Source of the DNA: JAQWUY01 sp049615605
Lineage (GTDB): Bacteria > Pseudomonadota > Alphaproteobacteria > JAQWUY01
Reading direction: 5' to 3'
Assembly: GCA_049615605.1 (NCBI GenBank)
Contig: JBMZFW010000011.1
Location: 1-29,128, forward strand
DNA length: 29,128 bases
The position numbers and the translations under genes are program-made. Under the pieces are notes generated by a model that did no database searches, was not told the DNA's origin, and saw nothing but the letters and a program-made list of their open reading frames with translations. Shown piece by piece: positions 14,806 through 22,957 of this stretch (position 1 is the first letter of the stretch; each line of letters starts with the position of its first letter).

Positions 14806-14811
14806 CTTTTT

Positions 14812-16104
14812 ATGTCTAGTTTATTTAAAGATAACGAAAATGCACCACTTGCGGAACGATTACGCCCAACCAGCCTTGACATGGTTGTGGGGCAAGAATC
14901 TTTACTTGGCGAAGGCGGGGCATTATATCATGCAATTAACAATGATAAATTGCCAAGCATTATCCTATGGGGAACGCCGGGGTGTGGTAAAACAACCCTT
15001 GCACGATTAATTGCGGAAAATGCCGATTGCCCATTTGAATCTGTATCGGCGGTGTTTTCGGGTGTTGCTGATTTACGCAAAGTCTTTGATAAAGCAATAA
15101 TGAATGCGGATATGGGCAAACAAACCGTATTGTTTGTTGATGAAATCCACCGCTTTAATAAGGCGCAACAAGACAGCTTTTTACCATATGTGGAAAACGG
15201 AACGGTAATTTTAATTGGTGCAACAACGGAAAACCCATCATTTGAATTAAATTCCGCATTGCTTAGCCGTGCCCAAGTATTCACATTAAACAAATTAACC
15301 GCCAAAGATATGGAAACATTACTTAACCGTGCGGAAGAATTAATGCAAAAACCAGTCCCACTGGACGAAGAATCAAGAACATTACTTCTTGAAATGGCTG
15401 ATGGTGATGGCAGGTACTTTTTAAATATGGTTGATGTGTTAATGGGTATTCGTGTTGAAAAACCAATGAATAAAGAACAATTAATGACAATCGTCCAACG
15501 CCGTATGCCAATGTATGATAAATCAGGCGACAGCCATTACAATATGTTATCTGCATTCCACAAATCAGTTCGCGGTTCCGATGTACAAGCATCATTGTAT
15601 TGGATGGGACGAATGCTAGCAGGGGGCGAAGATCCATTGTCAATTGCCCGTCGTATGTTATGTATTGCGTATGAAGATGTTGGGCTTGCCGATCCACAGG
15701 CGGCACAACAAGCAGTCCTTGCGTGGGACACATTCAAACGCCTTGGCACACCAGAAGGTGAAAGGGCATTAACACAGGCTTGTGTTTACCTTGCAACCGC
15801 ACCAAAATCAAACGCGATTGACCAAGCAACCAAAGCAATGCTTAAAGCGGGTAAGGATATGGCAAACTTCCCACCGCCAAAGAATATATTAAACGCCCCA
15901 ACGGAAATGATGAAAGATATGGGATACGGCGAAGGTTATCAATACGACCACAACCACCCAGATGGATTTTCGGGTCAAAACTTTTTCCCTGAAGAGTTGG
16001 GACGATTGGATTTATATACAGTCGGTGATAAAGGGTTTGAAAAAGAGATTAAAAAGCGTGTGGACTATTACGAAAACCTACGCAAAGAACGCAATAAAGA
16101 TTAA
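14812..16104 (+). CDS. rarA: Replication-associated recombination protein A (AAA+ ATPase)
   Basis: 430 aa from ATG 14812 (MSSLFKDNENAPLAERLRPTSLDMVVGQ), matching the usual RarA/MgsA start. It is a clamp-loader-like AAA+ ATPase that acts at stalled forks with SSB. Walker A is GTPGCGKT (54-61), Walker B LFVDEIHRF (107-115), sensor 1 GATTENPSF (136-144), followed by the SR finger. The C-terminal tetramerisation part contains HKSVRGSDVQASLYWMGRMLAGGEDP. There is no ribosome-binding site before the ATG. It follows the rplQ terminator. Confidence 0.96.
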   Translation: MSSLFKDNENAPLAERLRPTSLDMVVGQESLLGEGGALYHAINNDKLPSIILWGTPGCGKTTLARLIAENADCPFESVSAVFSGVADLRKVFDKAIMNADMGKQTVLFVDEIHRFNKAQQDSFLPYVENGTVILIGATTENPSFELNSALLSRAQVFTLNKLTAKDMETLLNRAEELMQKPVPLDEESRTLLLEMADGDGRYFLNMVDVLMGIRVEKPMNKEQLMTIVQRRMPMYDKSGDSHYNMLSAFHKSVRGSDVQASLYWMGRMLAGGEDPLSIARRMLCIAYEDVGLADPQAAQQAVLAWDTFKRLGTPEGERALTQACVYLATAPKSNAIDQATKAMLKAGKDMANFPPPKNILNAPTEMMKDMGYGEGYQYDHNHPDGFSGQNFFPEELGRLDLYTVGDKGFEKEIKKRVDYYENLRKERNKD

Positions 16105-16131
16105 TTTTAATTGATTATTATCTGCGGTTTT

Positions 16132-16181
16132 ATTCTAGTCTAATTAAAATTAATCTAGTTTTTTTAAAAGGTTTACAATTT
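16132..16181 (+). repeat. Dispersed intergenic repeat, copy B (upstream of crcB)
   Basis: Partner of the sequence at 13927-13979. In this copy CTAGTCTAATT and AATTAATCTAG form an imperfect inverted repeat followed by seven T (16160-16165 region), so it may also work as the rarA terminator. Its TTTACAATTT end contains the crcB -35. Confidence 0.55.
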
Positions 16182-16200
16182 CTGGGAATTATCCTATTAT
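16172..16200 (+). promoter_or_regulatory. Promoter of crcB, predicted leaderless
   Basis: TTTACA (16172-16177), 17-nt spacer, TATTAT (16195-16200): 10 of 12 consensus positions. The crcB ATG begins 7 nt after the -10, exactly where transcription should start. No purine-rich ribosome-binding site precedes the ATG, which supports a leaderless message. Confidence 0.65.
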
Positions 16201-16206
16201 TGCCAT

Positions 16207-16587
16207 ATGTTAAACAATATTATTTTTATTAGTCTTGGTGCGGTTTTCGGTGCGGTTTTACGCCACTATGTATCGTTCTTTTTTGCGTCATTAACCGTGT
16301 TTGGTTTTTCGTGGGGAATATTACTTTGCAATATAATTGGTTCGTTCATTATGGGGGCGTTTATTGAATCTGGGGCTAAGGTATTTAATATTTCACAAGA
16401 ATTAAGATTTTTAATCGCAACTGGTTTCCTTGGTTCGTTCACAACATTTTCAACATTCGCAATGGAAACGGTATTAATGTTTAATAAAGCTGAATACATT
16501 AGTGCCATTGTTTATATTTTTCTTTCCGTTGTGTTATCAATTATCGCATTATACCTTGGTATGAATATTGTAAAGGTATTTGCATAA
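16207..16587 (+). CDS. crcB: Fluoride channel CrcB/Fluc
   Basis: 126 aa with four hydrophobic segments; the family forms a dual-topology dimer that exports fluoride across the inner membrane. Signatures are GAVFGAVLRHY (11-21), LLCNIIGSFIMG with the conserved Asn, and GFLGSFTTFSTFAMET with the paired phenylalanines and threonines lining the pore. No fluoride riboswitch is possible in the very short leader. Its stop overlaps the next start (TAATG). Confidence 0.95.
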   Translation: MLNNIIFISLGAVFGAVLRHYVSFFFASLTVFGFSWGILLCNIIGSFIMGAFIESGAKVFNISQELRFLIATGFLGSFTTFSTFAMETVLMFNKAEYISAIVYIFLSVVLSIIALYLGMNIVKVFA

Positions 16588-17546
16588 TGGCTGTTGAAAT
16601 GGTTACGGTAAAACCAGATGACGCCGATATGCGACTGGACAGATGGTTTCAAAAATACTATGACTTAAACTTTGCTATGGTACAAAAGAAATGCCGTAAA
16701 GGTGAAATTCGCCTTGATGGTAAGCGTGTTAAGGGTAATGAACGCGTAAGTGCGGGAATGGTTGTTCGTGTACCACCAATGGATAAAAAAATAACCAATC
16801 CAAATGCGGATAAAGTGTATAACCCAGAAGATGCGGAATTAATCAAATCAATGGTAATACACAAAGATGACGATATTATCGCCATTAATAAGCCTGCGGG
16901 AATTCCAGTACAAGGCGGAACAAATACACTTAAACATATTGACCACTTAACAAGATACTTGCACCGTGATAACCAAGACAAACCAAGATTGGTTCACAGA
17001 CTGGACAAAGATACATCGGGTGTATTATTACTTGCCCGTAATCGCAAATCGGCAAATGACTTGGGTGACTTGTTTAAACGCAATAAACCAAGGAAAGTAT
17101 ATTGGGCGGTAATCGTGGGCGAACCTGATATGGATTCAGGTCAAATATCAGCCCCATTGATAAAAAAGAATATGGGCGGACAAGAAAAGGTTGTCGTTGA
17201 CGAAGACGAAGGAAAAAACGCCATTACCGAATTTGAAGTGTTACAACGAATGGGTGGGGTGTTAACATTGGTTGCACTTTATCCACTTACGGGTCGTACG
17301 CACCAATTAAGGGCACATATGCAATATATGGGAACGCCTATCTTGGGTGATGGTAAATACGGTGGCAAAGATTCATTTGTATCAAACGAAGCCCACACAA
17401 AGAAAATGCACTTACACGCAAGACTTATTGATACGGGTGATTTAAATATCGTTGCCGATATATCGGGGCATATGAAAGATACATTTAAAATGTTTGATGT
17501 TAACATAGAACCACACTTTGATAGTGTGTTTGAGGATTTAAAATAA
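16587..17546 (+). CDS. rluC: 23S rRNA pseudouridine synthase, RluC/RluD family
   Basis: 319 aa. An S4 RNA-binding domain occupies about residues 15-63 (RLDRWFQKYYDLNFAMVQKKCRKGEIRLDGKRVKG) and is followed by the RluA-type catalytic domain with HRLDKDTSG (137-145); Asp140 should be the catalytic aspartate. KPAGIPVQGG and GRTHQLRAHMQYMGTPILGDGKYGG are further family motifs. Starts inside the crcB stop and ends inside the next start (both TAATG), so three genes are translationally coupled. RluC fits the neighbourhood better than RluD, but the subfamily is not certain. Confidence 0.9.
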   Translation: MAVEMVTVKPDDADMRLDRWFQKYYDLNFAMVQKKCRKGEIRLDGKRVKGNERVSAGMVVRVPPMDKKITNPNADKVYNPEDAELIKSMVIHKDDDIIAINKPAGIPVQGGTNTLKHIDHLTRYLHRDNQDKPRLVHRLDKDTSGVLLLARNRKSANDLGDLFKRNKPRKVYWAVIVGEPDMDSGQISAPLIKKNMGGQEKVVVDEDEGKNAITEFEVLQRMGGVLTLVALYPLTGRTHQLRAHMQYMGTPILGDGKYGGKDSFVSNEAHTKKMHLHARLIDTGDLNIVADISGHMKDTFKMFDVNIEPHFDSVFEDLK

Positions 17547-18208
17547 TGCGATTAATTGTCTTTGATTGTGATGGAACATTGGTTGACAGCCAAAAGGGAA
17601 TAATGCGTGGCATTGAAACGGCTTGGTCTGAATTTGGACTGGAAATACCAAAGCTATCATCTGTATTACAAATTATTGGGTTAAGCCTTGAAGATGCGGT
17701 TGCCGTGCTTGAACCAAACCTTGATAAAGAAACGCAAAATAAGCTGGTTGAAACATATATCAATGTTTTTAAAAACAGCGGTGGGGTTAAGGATGAAGAA
17801 GAAATATTATTTGACGATGTAAAAGAAACATTGCAAACCTTAAACACAGAAAATACAGTAATGGCGGTTCTTACGGGTAAAAGCCGTGGCGGTTTAATGG
17901 CAACTTATGAAAAACAAAACATTGGTGATTTTTTTGTAATAAGTAAAACTGCCGATTGTGGACCAGGTAAACCAAACCCGCATACTTTAAATGAAATAAT
18001 TACCGAAACAGGCGTTGATATTAATCGTGTTGTAATGATTGGCGATACAACACATGATATATTAACGGCAAAGAATGGTAATATTAAATCAATTGGCGTA
18101 AGCTTTGGTTATCATTCAGTTGATGAACTTAATTCCGCAGGGGCTGATATTATTGTTGATAAATTTAATGAACTTCCAAATGCCATTGCAAAATTAATTG
18201 GTGAATAA
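17546..18208 (+). CDS. HAD-superfamily phosphatase, phosphoglycolate-phosphatase-like
   Basis: 220 aa. Motif I is FDCDGTLVDS with nucleophile Asp8 and Asp10; the helical cap follows; motif II is LTGKS; motif III is the Lys in GPGKPNPHTL; motif IV is IGDTTHDILTAKN. This matches the Gph/PpaX-like class of HAD hydrolases. Substrate cannot be read from sequence. It sits between rluC and the ATP12 gene, an order common in alphaproteobacteria, and is coupled to rluC by a 1-nt overlap. Confidence 0.88.
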   Translation: MRLIVFDCDGTLVDSQKGIMRGIETAWSEFGLEIPKLSSVLQIIGLSLEDAVAVLEPNLDKETQNKLVETYINVFKNSGGVKDEEEILFDDVKETLQTLNTENTVMAVLTGKSRGGLMATYEKQNIGDFFVISKTADCGPGKPNPHTLNEIITETGVDINRVVMIGDTTHDILTAKNGNIKSIGVSFGYHSVDELNSAGADIIVDKFNELPNAIAKLIGE

Positions 18209-18209
18209 T

Positions 18210-18911
18210 ATGAAACGATTTTATAAAGAAGTATCAATATCTGAAAACGAAGACGGTAAATACACAATATTACTTGATGGTAAAACAATTAAAACGCCAG
18301 TTGGTGGTGAATTGCTTGTTCCAACGGAAAAGTTGGCTAATTTAATCGCAAGCGAATGGGATAATATTGCTGATGATGAAGACATTAACCCATCTAATAT
18401 GGAATATATGTGTTATACATCAACGGCAACGGATAAAATTGCACCAAATAAAGACGCGGTAATTGAAGAAATGTGTTCTTATGCAATGAACGATGTTATT
18501 TGTTATCGCAACCAATCTGATGGTGAATTATATGACATGCAATTTAATGCGTGGAATGAACTTTATAAATGGGCAACTGATGAACTTAATATGCCCCTTG
18601 AAATAACTTATGATTTAATGCCAATTGAACAAGACAAACAGGTCTATATTTCCGCAAAAGAAATATGTCAGCGAATGGATGAATTTGAACTTACATCGTT
18701 TGCGGATTTTGTAAATCACTTTGGTTCATTTGTTATCGCTTATGCGGTGATAAAGGGCAATATTACCGTTGAAGCGGGGTTCTATAAAGCCAACATTGAT
18801 GAATTCTTTCAGAATCAAAAATGGGGCGTTGACGAAGAAATAGAACAAGAACGAAATATGATTAAAGAAAGTTTACAAAAAAACCTTATTTTTTATAAGT
18901 CTGTAAAATAA
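18210..18911 (+). CDS. ATP12-family F1-ATPase assembly chaperone
   Basis: 233 aa from ATG 18210, 1 nt after the preceding stop; a TTG start 12 nt earlier is less likely. ATP12 proteins bind the F1 alpha subunit during ATP synthase assembly in mitochondria and alphaproteobacteria. The N-terminal MKRFYKEVSISENEDGKYTILLDGKTIKTPVGG, the LANLIASEWD segment and the region around MEYMCYTSTATDKI are family features, as is the conserved acidic/aromatic block FELTSFADFVNHFGSFVIAYAV. Last gene of the crcB operon. Confidence 0.92.
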   Translation: MKRFYKEVSISENEDGKYTILLDGKTIKTPVGGELLVPTEKLANLIASEWDNIADDEDINPSNMEYMCYTSTATDKIAPNKDAVIEEMCSYAMNDVICYRNQSDGELYDMQFNAWNELYKWATDELNMPLEITYDLMPIEQDKQVYISAKEICQRMDEFELTSFADFVNHFGSFVIAYAVIKGNITVEAGFYKANIDEFFQNQKWGVDEEIEQERNMIKESLQKNLIFYKSVK

Positions 18912-18962
18912 TTTATCACTTAACATATTGATTTATAATAATTTTTTTAAAAAATCAAAAAA

Positions 18963-18977
18963 GAACAAAAAAAGAAC
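18963..18977 (+). promoter_or_regulatory. LexA (SOS) box of recA
   Basis: GAAC-N7-GAAC, the reverse complement of the alphaproteobacterial LexA direct repeat GTTC-N7-GTTC. Here N7 is all A. The box directly abuts TTTACA (18978-18983), which with a 17-nt spacer and CATAGT (19001-19006) makes a plausible promoter, so bound LexA would block it. A third GAAC is at 18987-18990. Confidence 0.85.
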
Positions 18978-19072
18978 TTTACAATAGAACAAATATAGTA
19001 CATAGTATGTTTATAAGATTAAAAAAATAATTTTTCTTATTTTGGTTGATTGTTATATGAAGGAGTAATACT

Positions 19073-20194
19073 ATGGCTAATAAAACATTAAAAATCGTGG
19101 AAGATAAAAAAATGGATAACGACAAAACAAAAGCATTAGAGGCAGCACTTGGACAAATTGAACGTTCATTCGGTAAAGGTTCAGTTATGCGTCTTGGTGC
19201 GGAACAAAGCCTTGATGTGGAAGCTATTTCAACAGGTTCATTATCACTTGATATTGGTCTTGGTATCGGTGGTATTCCAAAGGGTCGTATCATTGAAATT
19301 TATGGTCCAGAATCATCTGGTAAAACAACACTTGCATTACAATGTGTTGCGGAATGTCAAAAAGCTGGTGGCACGGCTGCATTTATTGATGCGGAACACG
19401 CGCTTGATCCAGTATATGCAAAAAAATTGGGTGTTAATAATGACGACTTATTAATTTCACAACCTGATGCGGGTGAACAAGCCCTTGAAATCACTGATAC
19501 ACTGGTTCGTTCTGGTGCGGTTGATATTGTGGTTGTGGATTCGGTTGCTGCCCTTACACCAAAGGCTGAACTAGAAGGCGAAATGGGTGACACACATGTT
19601 GGTTTACAAGCCCGTCTTATGTCGCAAGCACTTCGTAAATTAACTGGTTCAATTTCACGAACTGGTTGTACGGTTATCTTTATTAACCAAATTCGCATGA
19701 AAATTGGTGTAATGTTTGGTTCACCTGAAACAACAACGGGTGGTAATGCGTTAAAATTCTATTCATCGGTTCGTCTTGATATTCGCCGTATCGGTCAATT
19801 AAAAGAAAAGGACGATGTAATCGGTAACCAAACAAGGGTTAAAGTTGTTAAAAACAAAGTTGCCCCACCATTTAGAACTGTTGAATTTGATATCCTTTAC
19901 GGTGAAGGTGTATCAAAACAAGGTGAAGTAATTGACCTTGGTGTTAATGCGGGAATTATTGAAAAATCTGGTTCTTGGTATGCATACAAAGGTGAAAAAC
20001 TTGGTCAGGGTAAAGAAAATGTGCGTGAGCTGTTTAAAGAAAAGCCTGAACTTTGCCAAGAAATTGAAAATGAAATTCGTACACAGTCTGGTTTATTACA
20101 AGGTAATATGCTTGAAGAAGCTTCAAATGATGAAGTTGCCGAAGCTAACCTAAACCCAGAAGATGATAATACGGCAAACATTACAGAAGAATAA
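19073..20194 (+). CDS. recA: Recombinase RecA
   Basis: 373 aa. RecA forms ATP-dependent filaments on single-stranded DNA, drives strand exchange and triggers LexA self-cleavage. Walker A is GPESSGKT (78-85); VVVDSVAALTPKAELEGEMGD holds Walker B and the L1 region; GCTVIFINQIRMKIGVMFGSPETTTGG holds loop L2. The acidic C terminus is present. The first ~13 residues before MDNDKTKALEAALGQIERSFGKG are longer than in E. coli; AAGGAG (19060-19065) supports this start with 7 nt spacing. No intein. Confidence 0.98.
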   Translation: MANKTLKIVEDKKMDNDKTKALEAALGQIERSFGKGSVMRLGAEQSLDVEAISTGSLSLDIGLGIGGIPKGRIIEIYGPESSGKTTLALQCVAECQKAGGTAAFIDAEHALDPVYAKKLGVNNDDLLISQPDAGEQALEITDTLVRSGAVDIVVVDSVAALTPKAELEGEMGDTHVGLQARLMSQALRKLTGSISRTGCTVIFINQIRMKIGVMFGSPETTTGGNALKFYSSVRLDIRRIGQLKEKDDVIGNQTRVKVVKNKVAPPFRTVEFDILYGEGVSKQGEVIDLGVNAGIIEKSGSWYAYKGEKLGQGKENVRELFKEKPELCQEIENEIRTQSGLLQGNMLEEASNDEVAEANLNPEDDNTANITEE

Positions 20195-20217
20195 TTTTAT
20201 TTTACTGTGAAATAATT

Positions 20218-20245
20218 AAAAGGGGCGATAATGCCCCTTTTTTTA
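20218..20245 (+). terminator. Intrinsic terminator after recA
   Basis: AGGGGC (20221-20226) pairs with GCCCCT (20233-20238) around GATAAT, with AAA before and seven T after. It lies 24 nt after the recA stop and before the alaS promoter. Confidence 0.92.
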
Positions 20246-20274
20246 TTGAAAAATATTAAATAAATTGCTATGTT
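20246..20274 (+). promoter_or_regulatory. Promoter of alaS
   Basis: TTGAAA (20246-20251), 17-nt spacer, TATGTT (20269-20274). The match is moderate but the spacing is ideal and it begins right after the recA terminator. Predicted start near 20281, leader about 34 nt. Confidence 0.6.
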
Positions 20275-20314
20275 TTAGCCTTGTTAAAAATAATCAATTA
20301 AGCAAGGTAATCCA

Positions 20315-22930
20315 ATGAAAGCAAGCGACATTCGTTCAACTTTTTTAAACTATTTTGAAAAGAACAATCACCAAATTGTTGATTCTTCACCACTAGTACC
20401 ACAAAACGACCCAACATTAATGTTTACAAATGCGGGTATGGTACAGTTTAAAAACTTATTCACTGGACTTGAAACGCGTGATTATAAAACCGCAACAACA
20501 TCACAAAAATGTGTTCGTGCGGGTGGTAAACACAATGACCTTGAAAATGTTGGCTATACGGCACGCCACCATACATTCTTTGAAATGATGGGAAATTTTT
20601 CATTCGGTGATTACTTTAAAGAAAACGCAATTGAGCTTGCATGGAACTTATTAACAAAAGAATACGGTCTTGATAAACAAAAATTACTTGTGACTGTTTA
20701 TCACGATGATAATGAAGCAGTTGAATTTTGGAAAAAGATTGCTGGTCTTTCAGACGATAAAATAATCCGTATTGCCACGGACGATAACTTTTGGTCAATG
20801 GGTGATACAGGTCCTTGTGGACCGTGTACGGAAATATTTTATGACCACGGCGAACACATTGCCGGGGGTCCCCCTGGTTCACCTGATGAAGATGGGGACA
20901 GGTTTATTGAAATTTGGAATCTTGTATTTATGCAATTTGAACAAATGGAAGACGGTTCGCGTAAAGACTTGCCAAACCCATCAATTGATACGGGGATGGG
21001 GCTTGAACGATTGGCAACAATTTTACAAGGTAAACACAATAACTATGACATTGATATTATCAGAAATATCATTGAACACACGGCAAGCATTACTGGTGGT
21101 AACCCAGATGATGCCAGCTTTAAAGTAATTGCCGACCACTTGCGTTCGTCTGCATTCTTACTTGCCGATGGTGTTATGCCATCAAACGAAGGTCGTGGTT
21201 ATGTTCTTCGCCGTATTATGCGTCGTGCAATGCGTCACGCCCATATTCTTGGGGCGAAAGACCCTCTTATGCATCAATTGGTGCCATCACTTGTAAAAGA
21301 AATGGGTGACCACTTTACAGAATTAAAAGATGCGCAATCACTTATTACAGAAACTTTAAAACTTGAAGAAACAAGATTTAAAGAAACATTGGACAGGGGC
21401 TTAAAGCTTCTTGAAACTGAAACAGATAAAATGGGTTCAGGTAAAGTACTTGATGGTAAAGTTGCATTTACCCTGTATGATACTTATGGTTTCCCAGTTG
21501 ACTTAACGGCTGATATTTTACGCGGTCAAGACCGCAGTGTTGATATGGCTGGTTTTGATTCAGCAATGGAAGAACAAAAACAAAAAGCCCGTGCGGCGTG
21601 GACTGGTTCTGGTGCATCAAAGACCGATACGGTTTGGTTTGATGTTAAGGATAAAGTGGGGGCAACTGAATTCCTTGGTTATGAAAATACAAAAGCCGAA
21701 GGGGTTGTATCGTCAATCGTTGTTGATTCAAAAGAAACTGATAAATTATCAAAAGGCGACGAAGGCGTAATTATTACCAACCAAACACCATTTTACGGTG
21801 AAAGCGGTGGTCAAGTTGGCGATACGGGTATCATCAAAAATGATAATTGTGAATTATCTGTTACCGATACACAAAAGGCATTGGGTGATTTATTCTTACA
21901 CTATGTAAAGGTTAAATCGGGCGAAGTTAAAACAAATGATGCGGTTGAATTAATTGTTGATACAGACCGCCGTCAAAAGATTGCTTCAAACCATTCGGTT
22001 ACACACCTTATGCACGAAGCATTGCGTGATGTACTTGGCGACCATATCGCCCAAAAAGGTTCATTACAAAATGAAAGCTTAACAAGATTTGATGTAAGCC
22101 AACCAACAGCAATATCAGACGAAGACATTATTCGTGTTGAAAACATTGTAAACGAACAAATTCGTGCAAACACACCAATCACAACGGTTGTGACAACCCC
22201 TGAAAATGGTCGTGAAATGGGTGCACAAGCATTGTTCGGTGAAAAATATGGTGATGAAGTTCGCGTTGTTGCAATGGGAACACCAGAAAAAGGTAAAACC
22301 GCATATTCAATTGAATTGTGTGGCGGTACGCATGTTAAAAACACTGGTGAAATTGGTGGCTTTAAAATTATTACTGAAACGGCTGTATCGGCGGGTGTTC
22401 GCCGTATTGAGGCAATCACTGGAACGGCACTTAATGAATATGTACGCAACCTTGAAAATGTTGTGGCAAAATTAAATGACCAATTAAAATCAACAACTGC
22501 GGATTTACCAAACAAAGTTCAATCTTTACAAGATGCAAATAAAAAACTTGATAAAGAATTGGTTGATGTTCGCCGTAAACTTGCAAGCGGTGGTTCAACT
22601 GGTGAAGAATCTGTTGAAACAGTAAACGGTGTAAACTTTATCGGTCGTGTGGTTGATTTACCTGCCAAAGAATTAAAAGGCTTAGCGGACGATTTAAAAT
22701 CACAAACCAAAGGCGATACGGTAATTGCCCTTATATCAACAGACGGTGGCAAAGTATCAATCGTTGTGGCATCAAGTTCACAAAACCACGATGCGGTTGC
22801 ATTGGTTAAAATCGGTGCGGAAGCACTTGGTGGTAAAGGTGGCGGTGGTCGTGCCGATATGGCACAGGCGGGCGGAAGTAATCCGAATGATGCTGATACA
22901 GCCATAGCAAACATCAAGGCGAATCTTTAA
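20315..22930 (+). CDS. alaS: Alanyl-tRNA synthetase
   Basis: 871 aa, full length. It charges tRNA-Ala. The class II catalytic core starts MKASDIRSTFLNYFEKNNHQIV and contains DPTLMFTNAGMVQFK and TSQKCVRAGGKHNDLENVG (motif 2). The editing domain has the zinc ligands HSVTHLMH (about 560) and CGGTH (about 669). The C-Ala domain ends with the Gly-rich LGGKGGGGRADMAQAGG. AAGG lies 7 nt before the ATG. It ends 22 nt from the convergent membrane-protein gene. The recA-alaS order is common in alphaproteobacteria. Confidence 0.98.
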   Translation: MKASDIRSTFLNYFEKNNHQIVDSSPLVPQNDPTLMFTNAGMVQFKNLFTGLETRDYKTATTSQKCVRAGGKHNDLENVGYTARHHTFFEMMGNFSFGDYFKENAIELAWNLLTKEYGLDKQKLLVTVYHDDNEAVEFWKKIAGLSDDKIIRIATDDNFWSMGDTGPCGPCTEIFYDHGEHIAGGPPGSPDEDGDRFIEIWNLVFMQFEQMEDGSRKDLPNPSIDTGMGLERLATILQGKHNNYDIDIIRNIIEHTASITGGNPDDASFKVIADHLRSSAFLLADGVMPSNEGRGYVLRRIMRRAMRHAHILGAKDPLMHQLVPSLVKEMGDHFTELKDAQSLITETLKLEETRFKETLDRGLKLLETETDKMGSGKVLDGKVAFTLYDTYGFPVDLTADILRGQDRSVDMAGFDSAMEEQKQKARAAWTGSGASKTDTVWFDVKDKVGATEFLGYENTKAEGVVSSIVVDSKETDKLSKGDEGVIITNQTPFYGESGGQVGDTGIIKNDNCELSVTDTQKALGDLFLHYVKVKSGEVKTNDAVELIVDTDRRQKIASNHSVTHLMHEALRDVLGDHIAQKGSLQNESLTRFDVSQPTAISDEDIIRVENIVNEQIRANTPITTVVTTPENGREMGAQALFGEKYGDEVRVVAMGTPEKGKTAYSIELCGGTHVKNTGEIGGFKIITETAVSAGVRRIEAITGTALNEYVRNLENVVAKLNDQLKSTTADLPNKVQSLQDANKKLDKELVDVRRKLASGGSTGEESVETVNGVNFIGRVVDLPAKELKGLADDLKSQTKGDTVIALISTDGGKVSIVVASSSQNHDAVALVKIGAEALGGKGGGGRADMAQAGGSNPNDADTAIANIKANL

Positions 22931-22936
22931 TTTTTT

Positions 22937-22957
22937 AATAAATTATTATAATTTATT
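22937..22957. repeat. AT-only inverted repeat between convergent alaS and the cob operon
   Basis: AATAAATT (22937-22944) and AATTTATT (22950-22957) form an 8-bp stem around ATTAT, followed by TTTT on the + strand. It overlaps the stop of the minus-strand gene. It is a weak terminator at best; no stronger one is seen in this 22-nt gap. Confidence 0.35.

Noticed and set aside
14758..14811. 18-residue N-terminal extension of RarA from ATG 14758
   Set aside because: This ATG lies in the rplQ terminator stem, and the extension is unlike RarA proteins; ATG 14812 gives the family start.
16105..16206. Fluoride riboswitch upstream of crcB
   Set aside because: The predicted transcript starts at the ATG and no riboswitch-like fold is seen downstream of the -10.
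21973..22515. 180-codon minus-strand reading frame inside alaS
   Set aside because: Shadow of the alaS codon pattern; no domain, no ribosome-binding site, and alaS is intact across it.
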